DNA of 64,000 bases from Streptomyces parvus (GTDB lineage Bacteria > Actinomycetota > Actinomycetes > Streptomycetales > Streptomycetaceae). Shown piece by piece: positions 9,710-18,490 of this stretch (position 1 is its first letter; each line of letters starts with the position of its first letter). A program made the position numbers and the translations under genes. The notes beneath the pieces were generated by a model that did no database searches, was not told the origin of the DNA, and was given only the letters and a program-made list of their open reading frames with translations. The DNA lies in NCBI RefSeq assembly GCF_014648875.1, contig NZ_BMRY01000005.1:1-64000 (forward strand). Direction: 5' to 3'.

Positions 9710-11077
9710 TCAACCCCGGATCAGGCCCAGGACCTCGTCCCGTACCGCTGTCATCGTCTTCTCGTCCCTCGCCTCCACGTTCAAACGCAGCAGCGGTTCC
9801 GTGTTCGAGGCTCGGAGGTTGAACCACCAGTCGGGGGCCGTCACCGTGAGGCCGTCCAGGTCGTCGAAGGTGATGCCCTCGCGGGTGCCGTACACCTTCT
9901 TGACCTCGGCCAGGCTGGCGGACTGGTCGCCGACGGTGGAGTTGATCTCGCCGGAGCCGGTGTAGCGGTCGTACTCCGCGACCAGCTCGGAGAGCGGCTT
10001 CTGCTGGCCGCCGAGTGCGGCGAGTACGTGGAGGGCGGCGAGCATGCCCGTATCGGCGTTCCAGAAGTCGCGGAAGTAGTAGTGCGCCGAGTGCTCGCCG
10101 CCGAAGATCGCGCCGTGCTCGGCCATCTCCGCCTTGATGAACGAGTGGCCGACCCGGGTGCGGACGGGGGTGCCGCCGTTCTCGCGGACCACCTCGGGGA
10201 CGGACGAGGAGGTGATCAGGTTGTGGATGACGATGCCCTCGCCGCCGTTGCGGGCCAGTTCGCGGGCGGCCACCAGGGCCGTGATCGCGGACGGCGACAC
10301 GCCCGTGCCCCGCTCGTCGACCACGAAGCAGCGGTCCGCGTCGCCGTCGAAGGCGAGGCCCAGGTCGGCGCCCTCGGCGAGGACGCGGGCCTGGAGGTCG
10401 ACGATGTTCTTGGGGTCGAGGGGGTTGGCCTCGTGGTTGGGGAAGGTGCCGTCCAGCTCGAAGTACATCGGTACGAGGTCGAGCGGGAGGCCCTCGAAGA
10501 CCGTGGGGACCGTGTGGCCGCCCATGCCGTTGCCCGCGTCCACCACGACCTTCAGGGGGCGGATCGCGGTCAGGTCGACGAGGCCGCGGAGGTGGGACGC
10601 GTAGTCCGTGAGGGTGTCGCGTTCCTTGATCGTGCCGGGGGTCGTGGCCGCGGCGGGCCGGGGCGATCCTTCCGACCACTGCTCGACCAGCGTGCGGATC
10701 TCGGCCAGGCCGGTGTCCTGGCCGACCGGGGCCGCGCCCGCCCGGCACATCTTGATGCCGTTGTACTGCGCCGGGTTGTGCGAGGCCGTGAACATCGCCC
10801 CGGGGAGGTCCAGCGCCCCCGACGCGTAGTACAGCTGGTCCGTCGAGCAGAGGCCGATGAGCGTGACGTCCGCGCCCCGGGCCGCCGCGCCGCGCGCGAA
10901 GGCGGCGGACAGACCCGGTGAGGTGGGCCGCATGTCGTGGCCGATCACGATCGCGTCGGCGGCCGTGACCTGGACGAACGCGGCTCCGAAGAGTTCGGCC
11001 AGCGACTCGTCCCACTGGTCGGGCACCACTCCGCGCACGTCGTACGCCTTCACGAGCTGCGACAGATCAGCAACCAC
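9710..11077 (-). CDS. manB: Phosphomannomutase/phosphoglucomutase
   Basis: 455 aa. Converts mannose-6-phosphate to mannose-1-phosphate (and glucose phosphates in many homologues). All four catalytic regions of the alpha-D-phosphohexomutase family are visible: the phosphoserine loop TASHNPAQYNGIK, the Mg-binding loop DGDADRC, the sugar-binding loop GGEHSAHYYF, and the phosphate-binding loop RASNTEPLLRLN. The N-terminus MVADLSQLVKAYDVRG is standard. In mycobacteria the orthologue (ManB) supplies GDP-mannose for phosphatidylinositol mannosides and lipoglycans; here it sits with manA and a SIS protein. Confidence 0.95.
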   Translation of the reverse strand: MVADLSQLVKAYDVRGVVPDQWDESLAELFGAAFVQVTAADAIVIGHDMRPTSPGLSAAFARGAAARGADVTLIGLCSTDQLYYASGALDLPGAMFTASHNPAQYNGIKMCRAGAAPVGQDTGLAEIRTLVEQWSEGSPRPAAATTPGTIKERDTLTDYASHLRGLVDLTAIRPLKVVVDAGNGMGGHTVPTVFEGLPLDLVPMYFELDGTFPNHEANPLDPKNIVDLQARVLAEGADLGLAFDGDADRCFVVDERGTGVSPSAITALVAARELARNGGEGIVIHNLITSSSVPEVVRENGGTPVRTRVGHSFIKAEMAEHGAIFGGEHSAHYYFRDFWNADTGMLAALHVLAALGGQQKPLSELVAEYDRYTGSGEINSTVGDQSASLAEVKKVYGTREGITFDDLDGLTVTAPDWWFNLRASNTEPLLRLNVEARDEKTMTAVRDEVLGLIRG

Positions 11078-11159
11078 GGCCGGTCCTCCTGGGGTCTTTG
11101 CGGACCGCCCAAACTACCCGGCCGGGCAGTTCCTCAGGAGACGACCTCAGGAGACGGAC

Positions 11160-11537
11160 TCAGGAGTCCGGGGAGCGCAGCACCCTCAGGTGGCCCCGGC
11201 GGGCCACCTCCACCGGGTCGGCCGAGCGCCGGCCCCGGCCCTCGCCGTCCGGGCCCCGGTCGTGCGGGCGTGCCGCCTCGCGGACCGCGTTGGCCAGTGC
11301 TTCCAGGTCGTCGCCGCTCGGGTGCGCCGGTGCGGAGCCGTCGGAGAGCCGCACCACTTCCCAGCCCCGCGGCGCGGTGAGCCGCTCACTGTGTTCGGCG
11401 CACAGGTCGTAGCAGTGGGGCTCGGCGTAGGTGGCGAGCGGGCCGAGGACCGCAGTCGAATCGGCATAGACGTACGTCAGTGTCGCGACGGCAGGGCGGC
11501 CGCACGCGGTGCGCGAACAGCGACGTACAGGGCTCAC
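11160..11537 (-). CDS. DUF3499 family protein
   Basis: 125 aa from GTG 11537 (VSPVRRCSRTACGRPAV). The frame is open further upstream, but that part is basic and unconserved, and an MSPVRRCS start fits the family. Six potential ligands (CSRTAC near residues 6-11 and CYDLCAEH near 41-48) suggest a structural metal site. The core ATLTYVYADSTAVLGPL is characteristic of an actinobacterial protein always found beside manB. The function is unknown. The C-terminus is charged and ends SPDS. Upstream lacks a clear Shine-Dalgarno, so the start is moderately sure. Confidence 0.8.
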   Translation of the reverse strand: MSPVRRCSRTACGRPAVATLTYVYADSTAVLGPLATYAEPHCYDLCAEHSERLTAPRGWEVVRLSDGSAPAHPSGDDLEALANAVREAARPHDRGPDGEGRGRRSADPVEVARRGHLRVLRSPDS

Positions 11538-11926
11538 GATGTTGGACGGTACCGCACTCTTGAGCGGGCCGCGACGACTCCCCCTCGGGTCACTCCACCG
11601 TGTCGCCCTGTGACCTGCGGCACAGCGGGGCTTCCGGCGGCTACCCTGACCTGCGCCGCGGCAAGGGCTTCGTGATCGCCGGTCGCTCGCGCCGGTCGCG
11701 GGCCGGGGGGATCGCGGCGTCAGGAGCAGGGTCAATGATCGGATGACGGGCCTGAAATGGGCTCAACCTTGGCCGAAATGTTCAACTGTGGACATCCGGA
11801 AGCGGAGCAGCCGACTGCCCTCCCGGGGGTCGTTGCCCCGTCCGTCCCCGGTCCGGCCGGACCGTCGGTCCGGCCGTGTCGTCCCGCCGATCGCCCCGGT
11901 CCCCGGAGCGTTACGCTGCGTCGGTG
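11538..11926. other. Divergent intergenic region, DUF3499 / metallopeptidase-like
   Basis: 389 bp between two divergent starts, so it should hold both promoters. On the plus strand a TACGCT -10-like hexamer lies at 11912-11917, only about 10 bp before the ATG at 11927. This would fit a leaderless or very short leader transcript. No gene is supported; the open frames here are extensions of the flanking ones. Confidence 0.5.
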
Positions 11927-12355
11927 ATGGACAGCTCCGTACCTCCCCACCCGTTCGAGCCGCGGCCCCGGCGCCGTGACCGTCATGGCCGCGGAATGCG
12001 CGGGCCGGTCGCGCCGCCGCAGGTGCCGCTGTCGGCCAGCCGGGGCGAGACCTTCCGTGATCTGGTCCAGGACTCGGTGGAGCGGCTGGAGCGGCGCTGG
12101 CCCCAACTGGCCGAGGTCGATTTCGTCGTCCTCGATGTGCCCGGTACGCCGGAGGAGGTCGTTCCGCTCGGCAGTGCGGTCTCCGCGGAAAAGGGGCGGC
12201 CCGCGCAGATCGTCGTCTACCGGCGGCCCGTCGAGATCCGCACGAAGAGCCGCGACGAGCGTGCCCTGCTCGTGCACGAGGTCGTCGTCGAGCAGGTCGC
12301 CGAGCTGCTGGGACTGGCTCCCGAGTCGGTCGACCCCCGGTACGGGCAGGACTGA
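11927..12355 (+). CDS. Metallopeptidase-family (zincin-like) protein
   Basis: 142 aa from ATG 11927 (MDSSVPPHPFEPRPRRRD). A basic proline/arginine-rich N-terminus (about 35 residues) precedes the conserved core: FRDLVQDSVERLERRWPQL, VDFVVLDVP, RPAQIVVYRRPVEIR, and the helix RALLVHEVVVEQVAELLGL. This is the DUF1025/zincin-1 family, in which the expected motif is HExxH. Here the second histidine is replaced (HEVVVEQ), so peptidase activity is doubtful. The gene is divergent from DUF3499, the same neighbours as in mycobacteria. Confidence 0.82.
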   Translation: MDSSVPPHPFEPRPRRRDRHGRGMRGPVAPPQVPLSASRGETFRDLVQDSVERLERRWPQLAEVDFVVLDVPGTPEEVVPLGSAVSAEKGRPAQIVVYRRPVEIRTKSRDERALLVHEVVVEQVAELLGLAPESVDPRYGQD

Positions 12356-12438
12356 GCCCCTGGAGCCCGGCCCCCCGGTACGGGCAGGACCACGCGCTCA
12401 CAACAGACCCAGGTCCCCTCAGCAGAACCAGGGTGCCC

Positions 12439-13977
12439 TCAGTCGTCCAGCACGGACAGGTCCTGGCGCGCCGACGGGACCTCGACCATGCCCCGGTCGT
12501 CGGGGAGCGTCTGCACCGTGAACATCTGGACGCCGTCCGAGGCGATCGCCAGGGAGCGCGACGCGTGGACCGGGCCGCCCGACGTCGTCTCCACGGTCAG
12601 GGCGTAGGAGCCCTTGAGGCCCTCCGGGGCCTTCGGGGTGACGGCGAGGGTCGTACCGGCCTTGACCGTGTACGTCTCGACGGCCGGTTCGCCGCCGCCG
12701 CTGCCCGCCGACGCGGTGACCTTGACCTTGGCCGTGGCGCCCGGCGCGGTCAGGGACAGCGTCGAGCCCTTGGCCCGGTTGTCCGGGACGGTCGCGCGGG
12801 CGCCCACGGGGCCGGTGGCGGGGATGTAGGCGATCTCCTGCTTGTCGCCCTTGCCCCGGACCACGCGCAGCGCGGCCACGATCGGGGTCGCCCGGTCCTT
12901 CCGGACGGGGCTCAGGAGCAGGGAGCCCGGCTCGCCGCGGGTGAGGTCCTTGAGGTCGGCGGAGGCCGTCATCGAGGACTTGATGTGCAGGGTGGCGTTC
13001 CCGGCCGGGGAGAACGTCGCGTTCTTCCCCATGAGCTGGACCTTCACGTCCGCGTCGTCCTCGCCGGGCGCGAACGCCACCAGCTGCACGGAGGTGGCGT
13101 CGGCCGGGATGCCCGGCATCACGAGCGTGCCGGAGGGGGCCTCGGACGCGGTGATCCAGTCGCTGCCCGCACTGTCGTCGGCGCTCATGACGACCGCCCC
13201 GATCCGCCCCGAGCGGGTGGTGACGTGGGCGGTCAGCTGGTCGACGGCCTCGGAGGTGAGGGTGGACAGCAGGACGGCGACGCTGGAGCGGGCCGGCACG
13301 GTGATGCCGTCGCCGACGTCGGACTTGAGCGCGCCCTCGGGGCCGTACAGCTCGATGTCGGCCACGGCGCCGGTGTCGTCGGGGTTGGTGAGGTGGATGT
13401 AGTCCTGGCGGGACTTGGCCGTGCTCGCGCCCGGGAACCAGAAGTCCGTGTCGGGGGCGGTGCAGGTGACCCCGAGGAGTCCGCGGGAGCCGCCCGCGGT
13501 GACCTCGGTGGTCTGCTGTGCCGCCCAGCCGGGGGCGAGCTTGCCGGTGGCCGTGCCGACGAGGGCCGGGGCAGCGGACCCGTTCGCCTCGGCGACGACC
13601 GGCTTTCCGGGCTCCTTCACGGCGAGGACCGGCTTCTCGGCCTTCTTCTTCGCCTTCTCCGCCGCTTCCTCGGCCTTCTCGGCCTTCTTCGGGTCGGTCT
13701 CGTCCTCGTCGTCCACGATCGGCAGCGCCGGCTTCAGCTCGGCGGTGCCCTTGGCGTCGCCGCCCGTGCCCGCCGGGGTGAACGCGGTGTACTGCGTCTC
13801 GGCGAGGTCGGAGTTGCTGGGCGCCGGGCAGACCAGACCGGCCCGCTCGACCGGCAGCAGCGTGGCGGACTTCGCGGTGGATTCGGCCGGGGCGCCGGGC
13901 GCGGTGACCGTGGCGAATCCGGTGACGGCGGCCAGGACGGCGGCGCCCGCGATCAGGGACAGGTGGGTGGACTTCAC
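12439..13977 (-). CDS. Secreted DUF5719 family protein
   Basis: 512 aa. A signal peptide is evident (MKSTHLSLIAGAAVLAAVTG, cleavage near residues 30-35). An acidic/lysine-rich linker follows at about residues 95-120 (DETDPKKAEKAEEAAEKAKK), then repeated beta-rich segments such as STAKSRQDYIHLTNPDDTGAV and VPARSSVAVLLSTLTSEAV. These look like extracellular beta-sandwich domains. Its start overlaps the stop of the giant glycosyltransferase by 4 bp (ATGA), so the pair is translationally coupled and probably works together at the cell surface. Function unknown; the name follows the family I recognise. Confidence 0.8.
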   Translation of the reverse strand: MKSTHLSLIAGAAVLAAVTGFATVTAPGAPAESTAKSATLLPVERAGLVCPAPSNSDLAETQYTAFTPAGTGGDAKGTAELKPALPIVDDEDETDPKKAEKAEEAAEKAKKKAEKPVLAVKEPGKPVVAEANGSAAPALVGTATGKLAPGWAAQQTTEVTAGGSRGLLGVTCTAPDTDFWFPGASTAKSRQDYIHLTNPDDTGAVADIELYGPEGALKSDVGDGITVPARSSVAVLLSTLTSEAVDQLTAHVTTRSGRIGAVVMSADDSAGSDWITASEAPSGTLVMPGIPADATSVQLVAFAPGEDDADVKVQLMGKNATFSPAGNATLHIKSSMTASADLKDLTRGEPGSLLLSPVRKDRATPIVAALRVVRGKGDKQEIAYIPATGPVGARATVPDNRAKGSTLSLTAPGATAKVKVTASAGSGGGEPAVETYTVKAGTTLAVTPKAPEGLKGSYALTVETTSGGPVHASRSLAIASDGVQMFTVQTLPDDRGMVEVPSARQDLSVLDD

Positions 13978-16900
13978 TCGGACTCGCCTCGCGATGCGTT
14001 ACCGGTCTGCCACGGGGCCTGCCCCGGGGCCGGAGGGTCGGTCTGTTCGCCGTTCTCGGTGTACGGGTGCTGCTGGTGCTGCTGCCCGCCGACGTACCGG
14101 CCGTACTCGTCGTACGCGCCCTGGTCGTTGTACGCGGCGCCCTGGGCGTCGTACGTGCCCTGGTCGGCGTAACCGCCCTGACCGTTGTACGCGCCTCGGT
14201 CGTTGTACGTGCCCTGGTCCTCGTACTGCTGCGCGTACGGGTCCTGGACTCCGTAGCCGCCCTGGTAGCCGGCGTTCTCCGGCCCCTGCTGCCCCTGCTG
14301 TTGCTGCTGCTGCTGCTGCTGAGCGTACGGGTCCGGCTGCTGGTACGCCGCGTAGTAGTCGGCGGTCGGCTGCTGCTGCTGTCCGTGCCACTGCGCGTAC
14401 TCGTCGTACTGCTGCGGAGCCGCCTGCTGCTGCGGGACCGCCGCATAGCCGCCGGTGGCCTCCTGCGGGTCGTGCGTCGGGGGGTTCTCGGCGTACGGGT
14501 CGGCCGACTGCTGCGCCGGGATGTACTCCCCCGGGTCCGCGGCATCCTCGGCCGCCGACTCGGCCGCCGCCGCCTCTGCCTGGGCCGCGGCGCGCAGCCT
14601 GCGGGCGCGGCGGCCCTCGCCGTCGACCGGCTCGGCGGCGACGGCGAGCGCCTCGTCGGGCAGGTCGTCGTCGATCTCCCGGCGGCGGCCCGGCAGGGCC
14701 ATGACCACCAGGACCACGAGCAGCCCGATCTGGGTCCAGATCCACGCGGTGTGGGTGATCGGGGCGTCGTGGGTGAGGTCGAGGCGGCCGCCGTTCGCGG
14801 GCAGTTCGAAGCCCTGGGCCCAGCCGTCGACGGTCTTGCGGGTCAGCGGCTTGCCGTCCAGCGTGGCCGTCCAGCCCGGGTCGGCGGCGTCCGCGATCCG
14901 CAGCACGCGGCCCGCCTCGCCGGACGGGATCTCGGAGTGGGCCTCGACCGCGGCCGAGCCGACCGCGACGCGCTCGCCCTCACCGGAGGCCGGGGTGATC
15001 ATGACGCGGGCGACCTGGCGGTCCACCCGCCACAGGGCGCTGCCGTCGAGCTGGCTGAGGCGGCTCAGGCCCGGGGTCGAGTCGAGGACCCGGCTCATCT
15101 CGCGCGGTGCTCCGTCCCGGACGAGGACGTAGCGGATCGCGAAGCCGCTGAGCTGGCCGCCCTGGTCGGCGCCGGAGCCGGCGACGAGGTTGGCGACGAC
15201 CTTGTCGAGGTGGCTGTTGCTGCCGCCCGCCTCGGTCAGTTCGCCGTCGCCGAGCCGGGCGCCGGAGCCGCGGACCAGGCTGTACGAGACGGTGTCGGGC
15301 GAGGTGCCGCCCAGGATGAGGGTGCGGGGCTGGTCGCGGGTGGTGCTCTCCTCCGCGACGAAAGCGGGCACCTGTACGGGGTCGCGGCGCTCCAGCGGGC
15401 CGTCGGCGCCGCCGATCATCCAGCCGGCGGCGGCCAGGACCGGGGCCAGTCCGGCGGCCAGCGCGATCAGGGCGGCGACGGGCTGGCGCCAGCCGAAGCT
15501 CTGCTCGGCGACCCGGATGCGGGCGCCGTCCGCGCCGATCAGGGCGGCGGCGATCAGGGCGGTGCCGTAGACGAGGGTGGCGGGCCCGGCCCAGGTGGAC
15601 CCGTTGGCGACGGCGGCGAAGAGGAAGCCGACGAGCGCGACGGCCCAGGCGGTGCGGACGGCGAACTGCCGCTCCTCGCGCAGCAGGGCGGCGAGCGCGG
15701 CCAGCACGATGCCGAGCAGCAGGATGCCGCCCGCCGCACCGGGGCCGCCGGGGCTGATGCCGAGCAGGTCGAGACCCGAGGCCTCTCCCGTACCGAGGTC
15801 GAGGCCCGCCTCGGTCAGGAGCGCGGACGGGTTCGTCAGGAGGCTCAGCGACCAGGGGGCGAGGACCAGCACCGGGGTGGCGACGATGGCGACGAAGCGG
15901 AGCCCGTACGCCGTGATGTCGCCGCGCCGCAGCACGAGCACGCCGAGGCCGAGGACCACGGCGAGCGGCCAGACGATCGGGGTGAACGCCATGGTGACGG
16001 TCAGCAGCAGCGTGTACGCCCAGGTGGCGCGCCAGCTGCCGCGCTCCCCCGCCGCGCTGTCGGCGCGCAGCCCGTGGGCGGCGACGCCCGCGCGGGCGAT
16101 CAGCGGGAGGAGGACGAGGAGGACGGCGGTGCCGAGGCGCCCGGTGGCCAGGGCGCCGGTCGCGGCGGGCAGGAAGGCGTACGCGATGCTCGCCCAGGCC
16201 CGCAGCAGCCGGGAGGGGAGCAGCGGGCGGGAGGCGAAGTAGGCGGTGGCCCCGGCCAGCGGGATCGAGCAGACCAGCAGCACGCTGACGGCGAGCCCGG
16301 TCGAGCCGAGGAACAGGGCCGACAGCGCGGCGAGCAGGGCGAGGTAGGGCGGGGCGGTCTGGGTGCCGCCGGTGCCCACCGTGTGCCAGGCGTCCGCGTA
16401 CCGGTCCCAGAGCGAGCCGAGCTCGGCGGGGACGGGCAGCAGCGCGCCGCCCGCGAGAGCGCCGCCGCTGAGCAGGTTGCGGCAGGCGACGAGCGAGACG
16501 ACGAGGAGCAGGGCGAAGAGGACGGGGCCGGGCTTGCGGCCGATGCGCTTGAGGCGGGCGAACTGGTCGACTTCGAGGAAGTCGGCGTCGTCGCCGCCGG
16601 GACCGGATTCGACGGCTCCGTGGCGCGAGCCGCCCGAGTCGGAGTCCGTACGGCCGCCGAAGTTGCCCGCGACCTGGTCGACGGTGGCCCGGACGGTGGC
16701 GCCGGGCGGCGGGAACAGGGCGCGCAGTTCGGCGGCGTCGACGACGCCCTTTCCGCGGTTGCGGCGGGCGGCGAGGATGCGGCCGGGGCGCAGCAGGGTG
16801 CCGAGGAGTCCGGTGACCTCGTCGAGTGCCTGGCCCGGCACCTTGCCGACGAGGTAGGCGAGGGTACGGAGCAGGGTGCCGACGACGAGCCGGAGCAGGA

Positions 16901-17849
16901 CCCAGGGCAGGGCCTTGCCGCGGGCGTTGACGAGCATCGTGTAGACCGCGCCCGCCTTGTCGACGCGGTGCGGGCTGGCCACGGAGCGGCCGGCGCAGTC
17001 GATGGGGCGGCGTTCGCGGGCGGAGGCCTCGGCGTGCCGCAGGACGGCGTCCGGGGCGACGAGGACCCGGTGGCCTGCGAGGTGGGCGCGCCAGCAGAGG
17101 TCGACGTCGTCGCGCATCAGGGGGAGCCTGCGGTCGAAGCCGCCGAGCTCCTCGTAGACGTCGCGGCGGATGAGCATGCCGGCGGAGGAGACGGAGAGGA
17201 CGGTGCGGACCTGGTCGTGCTGGCCCTGGTCCTGCTCGCGGCGGTCCAGGCCGGTCCAGCGGCGTCCGCTGTTGGCGATGGAGACGCCGACTTCGAGGAG
17301 CTGCTTGCGGTCGTACCAGCCGCGCAGCTTGGGGCCGACGATCGTGGCGTGCTTGTCGGTGTCGACGACGCGCAGCATCTCGGCGAGCGCGTCCGGCTCG
17401 GGTGCGCAGTCGTCGTGCAGCAGCCAGAGCCACTGGACCGGTTCGCCGTGGGGCAGCTCGGGGAGGTCGTAGTTCTCGTCGACCCAGGTCCGGGTCTGCG
17501 GGTCCCAGCCGCCGGGGCGCTTGAGGTACGGCAGGTCGTCCGGGGTCAGGACCCCGGCCGTGCGGGCCGCCTCGTCGACGGCCGTGCCGAAGCTCGTACG
17601 GCGCGCGAGGTGCAGGACGCGTTCGTCGCCGAGCGCCTCGGTGACCAGCCGGGCCGAGTCGTCGGCGCTGCCGGTGTCGGCGGCGATGACGTTCTGTACG
17701 GGGCGTTCCTGCCCGAGCAGCCCGGCCAGCACGTCGGGCAGCCAGCGGGCGCCGTCGTGGGAGACGAGCACGGCGGTGACGACGTGCCGGGGGAACTCTG
17801 GGGCGGCGGCGGCCGCGTTCGGCGCCGCCGAGTGGCTGTGCACGGACAT
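13974..17849 (-). CDS. Giant multidomain glycosyltransferase, family 2
   Basis: About 1291 aa from ATG 17849 (MSVHSHSAAP, GGAGGG 11 nt upstream). An in-frame ATG at 17909 would add 20 residues. The N-terminal GT2 domain (about 20-270) shows VTAVLVSHDGARWLPDVLAGL, DTGSADDSA, LLHDDCAPEPDAL and MRDDVDLCWRAHLAGHRVLV. About a dozen membrane helices follow (330-880), then an extracytoplasmic domain (about 880-1100) and another membrane helix (near 1105-1125). The C-terminal 170 residues are low complexity, rich in Gln, Tyr, Gly and Pro with a run of nine Gln. It probably transfers a sugar to a lipid-linked or surface acceptor. Coupled to DUF5719. Confidence 0.85.
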   Translation of the reverse strand: MSVHSHSAAPNAAAAAPEFPRHVVTAVLVSHDGARWLPDVLAGLLGQERPVQNVIAADTGSADDSARLVTEALGDERVLHLARRTSFGTAVDEAARTAGVLTPDDLPYLKRPGGWDPQTRTWVDENYDLPELPHGEPVQWLWLLHDDCAPEPDALAEMLRVVDTDKHATIVGPKLRGWYDRKQLLEVGVSIANSGRRWTGLDRREQDQGQHDQVRTVLSVSSAGMLIRRDVYEELGGFDRRLPLMRDDVDLCWRAHLAGHRVLVAPDAVLRHAEASARERRPIDCAGRSVASPHRVDKAGAVYTMLVNARGKALPWVLLRLVVGTLLRTLAYLVGKVPGQALDEVTGLLGTLLRPGRILAARRNRGKGVVDAAELRALFPPPGATVRATVDQVAGNFGGRTDSDSGGSRHGAVESGPGGDDADFLEVDQFARLKRIGRKPGPVLFALLLVVSLVACRNLLSGGALAGGALLPVPAELGSLWDRYADAWHTVGTGGTQTAPPYLALLAALSALFLGSTGLAVSVLLVCSIPLAGATAYFASRPLLPSRLLRAWASIAYAFLPAATGALATGRLGTAVLLVLLPLIARAGVAAHGLRADSAAGERGSWRATWAYTLLLTVTMAFTPIVWPLAVVLGLGVLVLRRGDITAYGLRFVAIVATPVLVLAPWSLSLLTNPSALLTEAGLDLGTGEASGLDLLGISPGGPGAAGGILLLGIVLAALAALLREERQFAVRTAWAVALVGFLFAAVANGSTWAGPATLVYGTALIAAALIGADGARIRVAEQSFGWRQPVAALIALAAGLAPVLAAAGWMIGGADGPLERRDPVQVPAFVAEESTTRDQPRTLILGGTSPDTVSYSLVRGSGARLGDGELTEAGGSNSHLDKVVANLVAGSGADQGGQLSGFAIRYVLVRDGAPREMSRVLDSTPGLSRLSQLDGSALWRVDRQVARVMITPASGEGERVAVGSAAVEAHSEIPSGEAGRVLRIADAADPGWTATLDGKPLTRKTVDGWAQGFELPANGGRLDLTHDAPITHTAWIWTQIGLLVVLVVMALPGRRREIDDDLPDEALAVAAEPVDGEGRRARRLRAAAQAEAAAAESAAEDAADPGEYIPAQQSADPYAENPPTHDPQEATGGYAAVPQQQAAPQQYDEYAQWHGQQQQPTADYYAAYQQPDPYAQQQQQQQQQGQQGPENAGYQGGYGVQDPYAQQYEDQGTYNDRGAYNGQGGYADQGTYDAQGAAYNDQGAYDEYGRYVGGQQHQQHPYTENGEQTDPPAPGQAPWQTGNASRGESE

Positions 17850-18013
17850 CGAGGTACGGGCCCTCCGGCCGGGTCCGGGGGCGTCCCCGGGGGCTGCATC
17901 GGTGTACACGCGCGCCCCGGCGGGGCGTTGGCGCGTCTCGGACGGGGCCCCACACTAACGGTACGGACAGGTGGCGGGGGTCGGAGCCGGTGAAGGGGAC
18001 GGGCCCGGACCTG

Positions 18014-18066
18014 CCGACGGCCCGTCCACCGGCCCCGGGGGGAGGGGGCGGTGGACGGGCCGTCGG
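18014..18066 (-). terminator. whiB terminator hairpin
   Basis: The 18-nt arms at 18014-18031 (CCGACGGCCCGTCCACCG) and 18049-18066 are exact complements with a 17-nt G/C loop. It lies about 65 bp past the whiB stop and before the glycosyltransferase start, so it separates the two leftward genes. Confidence 0.8.
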
Positions 18067-18130
18067 AGATGATCGGAGGGGCGGCTTGTGCCGGTCTGCC
18101 GGATGACGGGCGGCGGCTCAGCCGGACATG

Positions 18131-18394
18131 TCAGATCGCGGCCTTCTTGAGGCGTCGTCGCTCCCGCTCGGAGAGCCCGCCCCAGATGCCGAAGCGTTCG
18201 TCGTTGGAGAGGGCGTACTCGAGGCATTCCGAGCGCACCTCGCAGGCGAGGCAGACCTTCTTGGCCTCGCGGGTGGATCCGCCCTTCTCGGGAAAGAAGG
18301 ACTCGGGATCGGTCTGGGCGCACAGTGCGCGCTCCTGCCAGCCGAGTTCCTCGTCCGCGTCCTCGACCAGCAGTTGCTGGAACAGCTCGGTCAT
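18131..18394 (-). CDS. whiB: Sporulation regulator WhiB
   Basis: 87 aa from ATG 18394 (MTELFQQLLVEDADEELGWQ), preceded by GAGGGG 5 nt away; the upstream in-frame ATG at 18490 lies in the promoter. Four cysteines (C25, C48, C51, C57; CLAC plus C-x5-C) bind a [4Fe-4S] cluster. The GIWGG turn (69-73) and basic C-terminus (ERERRRLKK) form the DNA-binding part. From memory it is nearly identical to S. coelicolor WhiB, which acts with WhiA to start sporulation septation when aerial growth stops. The mycobacterial WhiB2 occupies the same chromosomal place beside fbiA. Confidence 0.96.
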   Translation of the reverse strand: MTELFQQLLVEDADEELGWQERALCAQTDPESFFPEKGGSTREAKKVCLACEVRSECLEYALSNDERFGIWGGLSERERRRLKKAAI

Positions 18395-18460
18395 GTGCGC
18401 CCCTCGTCTGTCTCTTGCGTCCCGTGATGCAGCCTTTTGCGGCTGAACGACACGAGTGAA

Positions 18461-18490
18461 ATTACAAATCTGTAGCTCTGGGGCAGTCAA
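18461..18490 (-). promoter_or_regulatory. whiB promoter
   Basis: On the minus strand TTGACT (18485-18490) and TGTAAT (18461-18466) are separated by 18 bp, close to the vegetative consensus. The start would fall about 60 bp before the ATG. AGTGAAATTACA (complement at 18455-18466 as read on plus) resembles a degenerate BldD half-site, and a GACAC at 18449-18453 resembles a WhiA motif; both are inferences. Confidence 0.65.

Noticed and set aside
14067..17993. 1308-codon plus-strand open frame opposite the giant glycosyltransferase
   Set aside because: Typical antisense shadow of a high-GC gene; Gly/Glu/Arg/Asp-rich and without domains.
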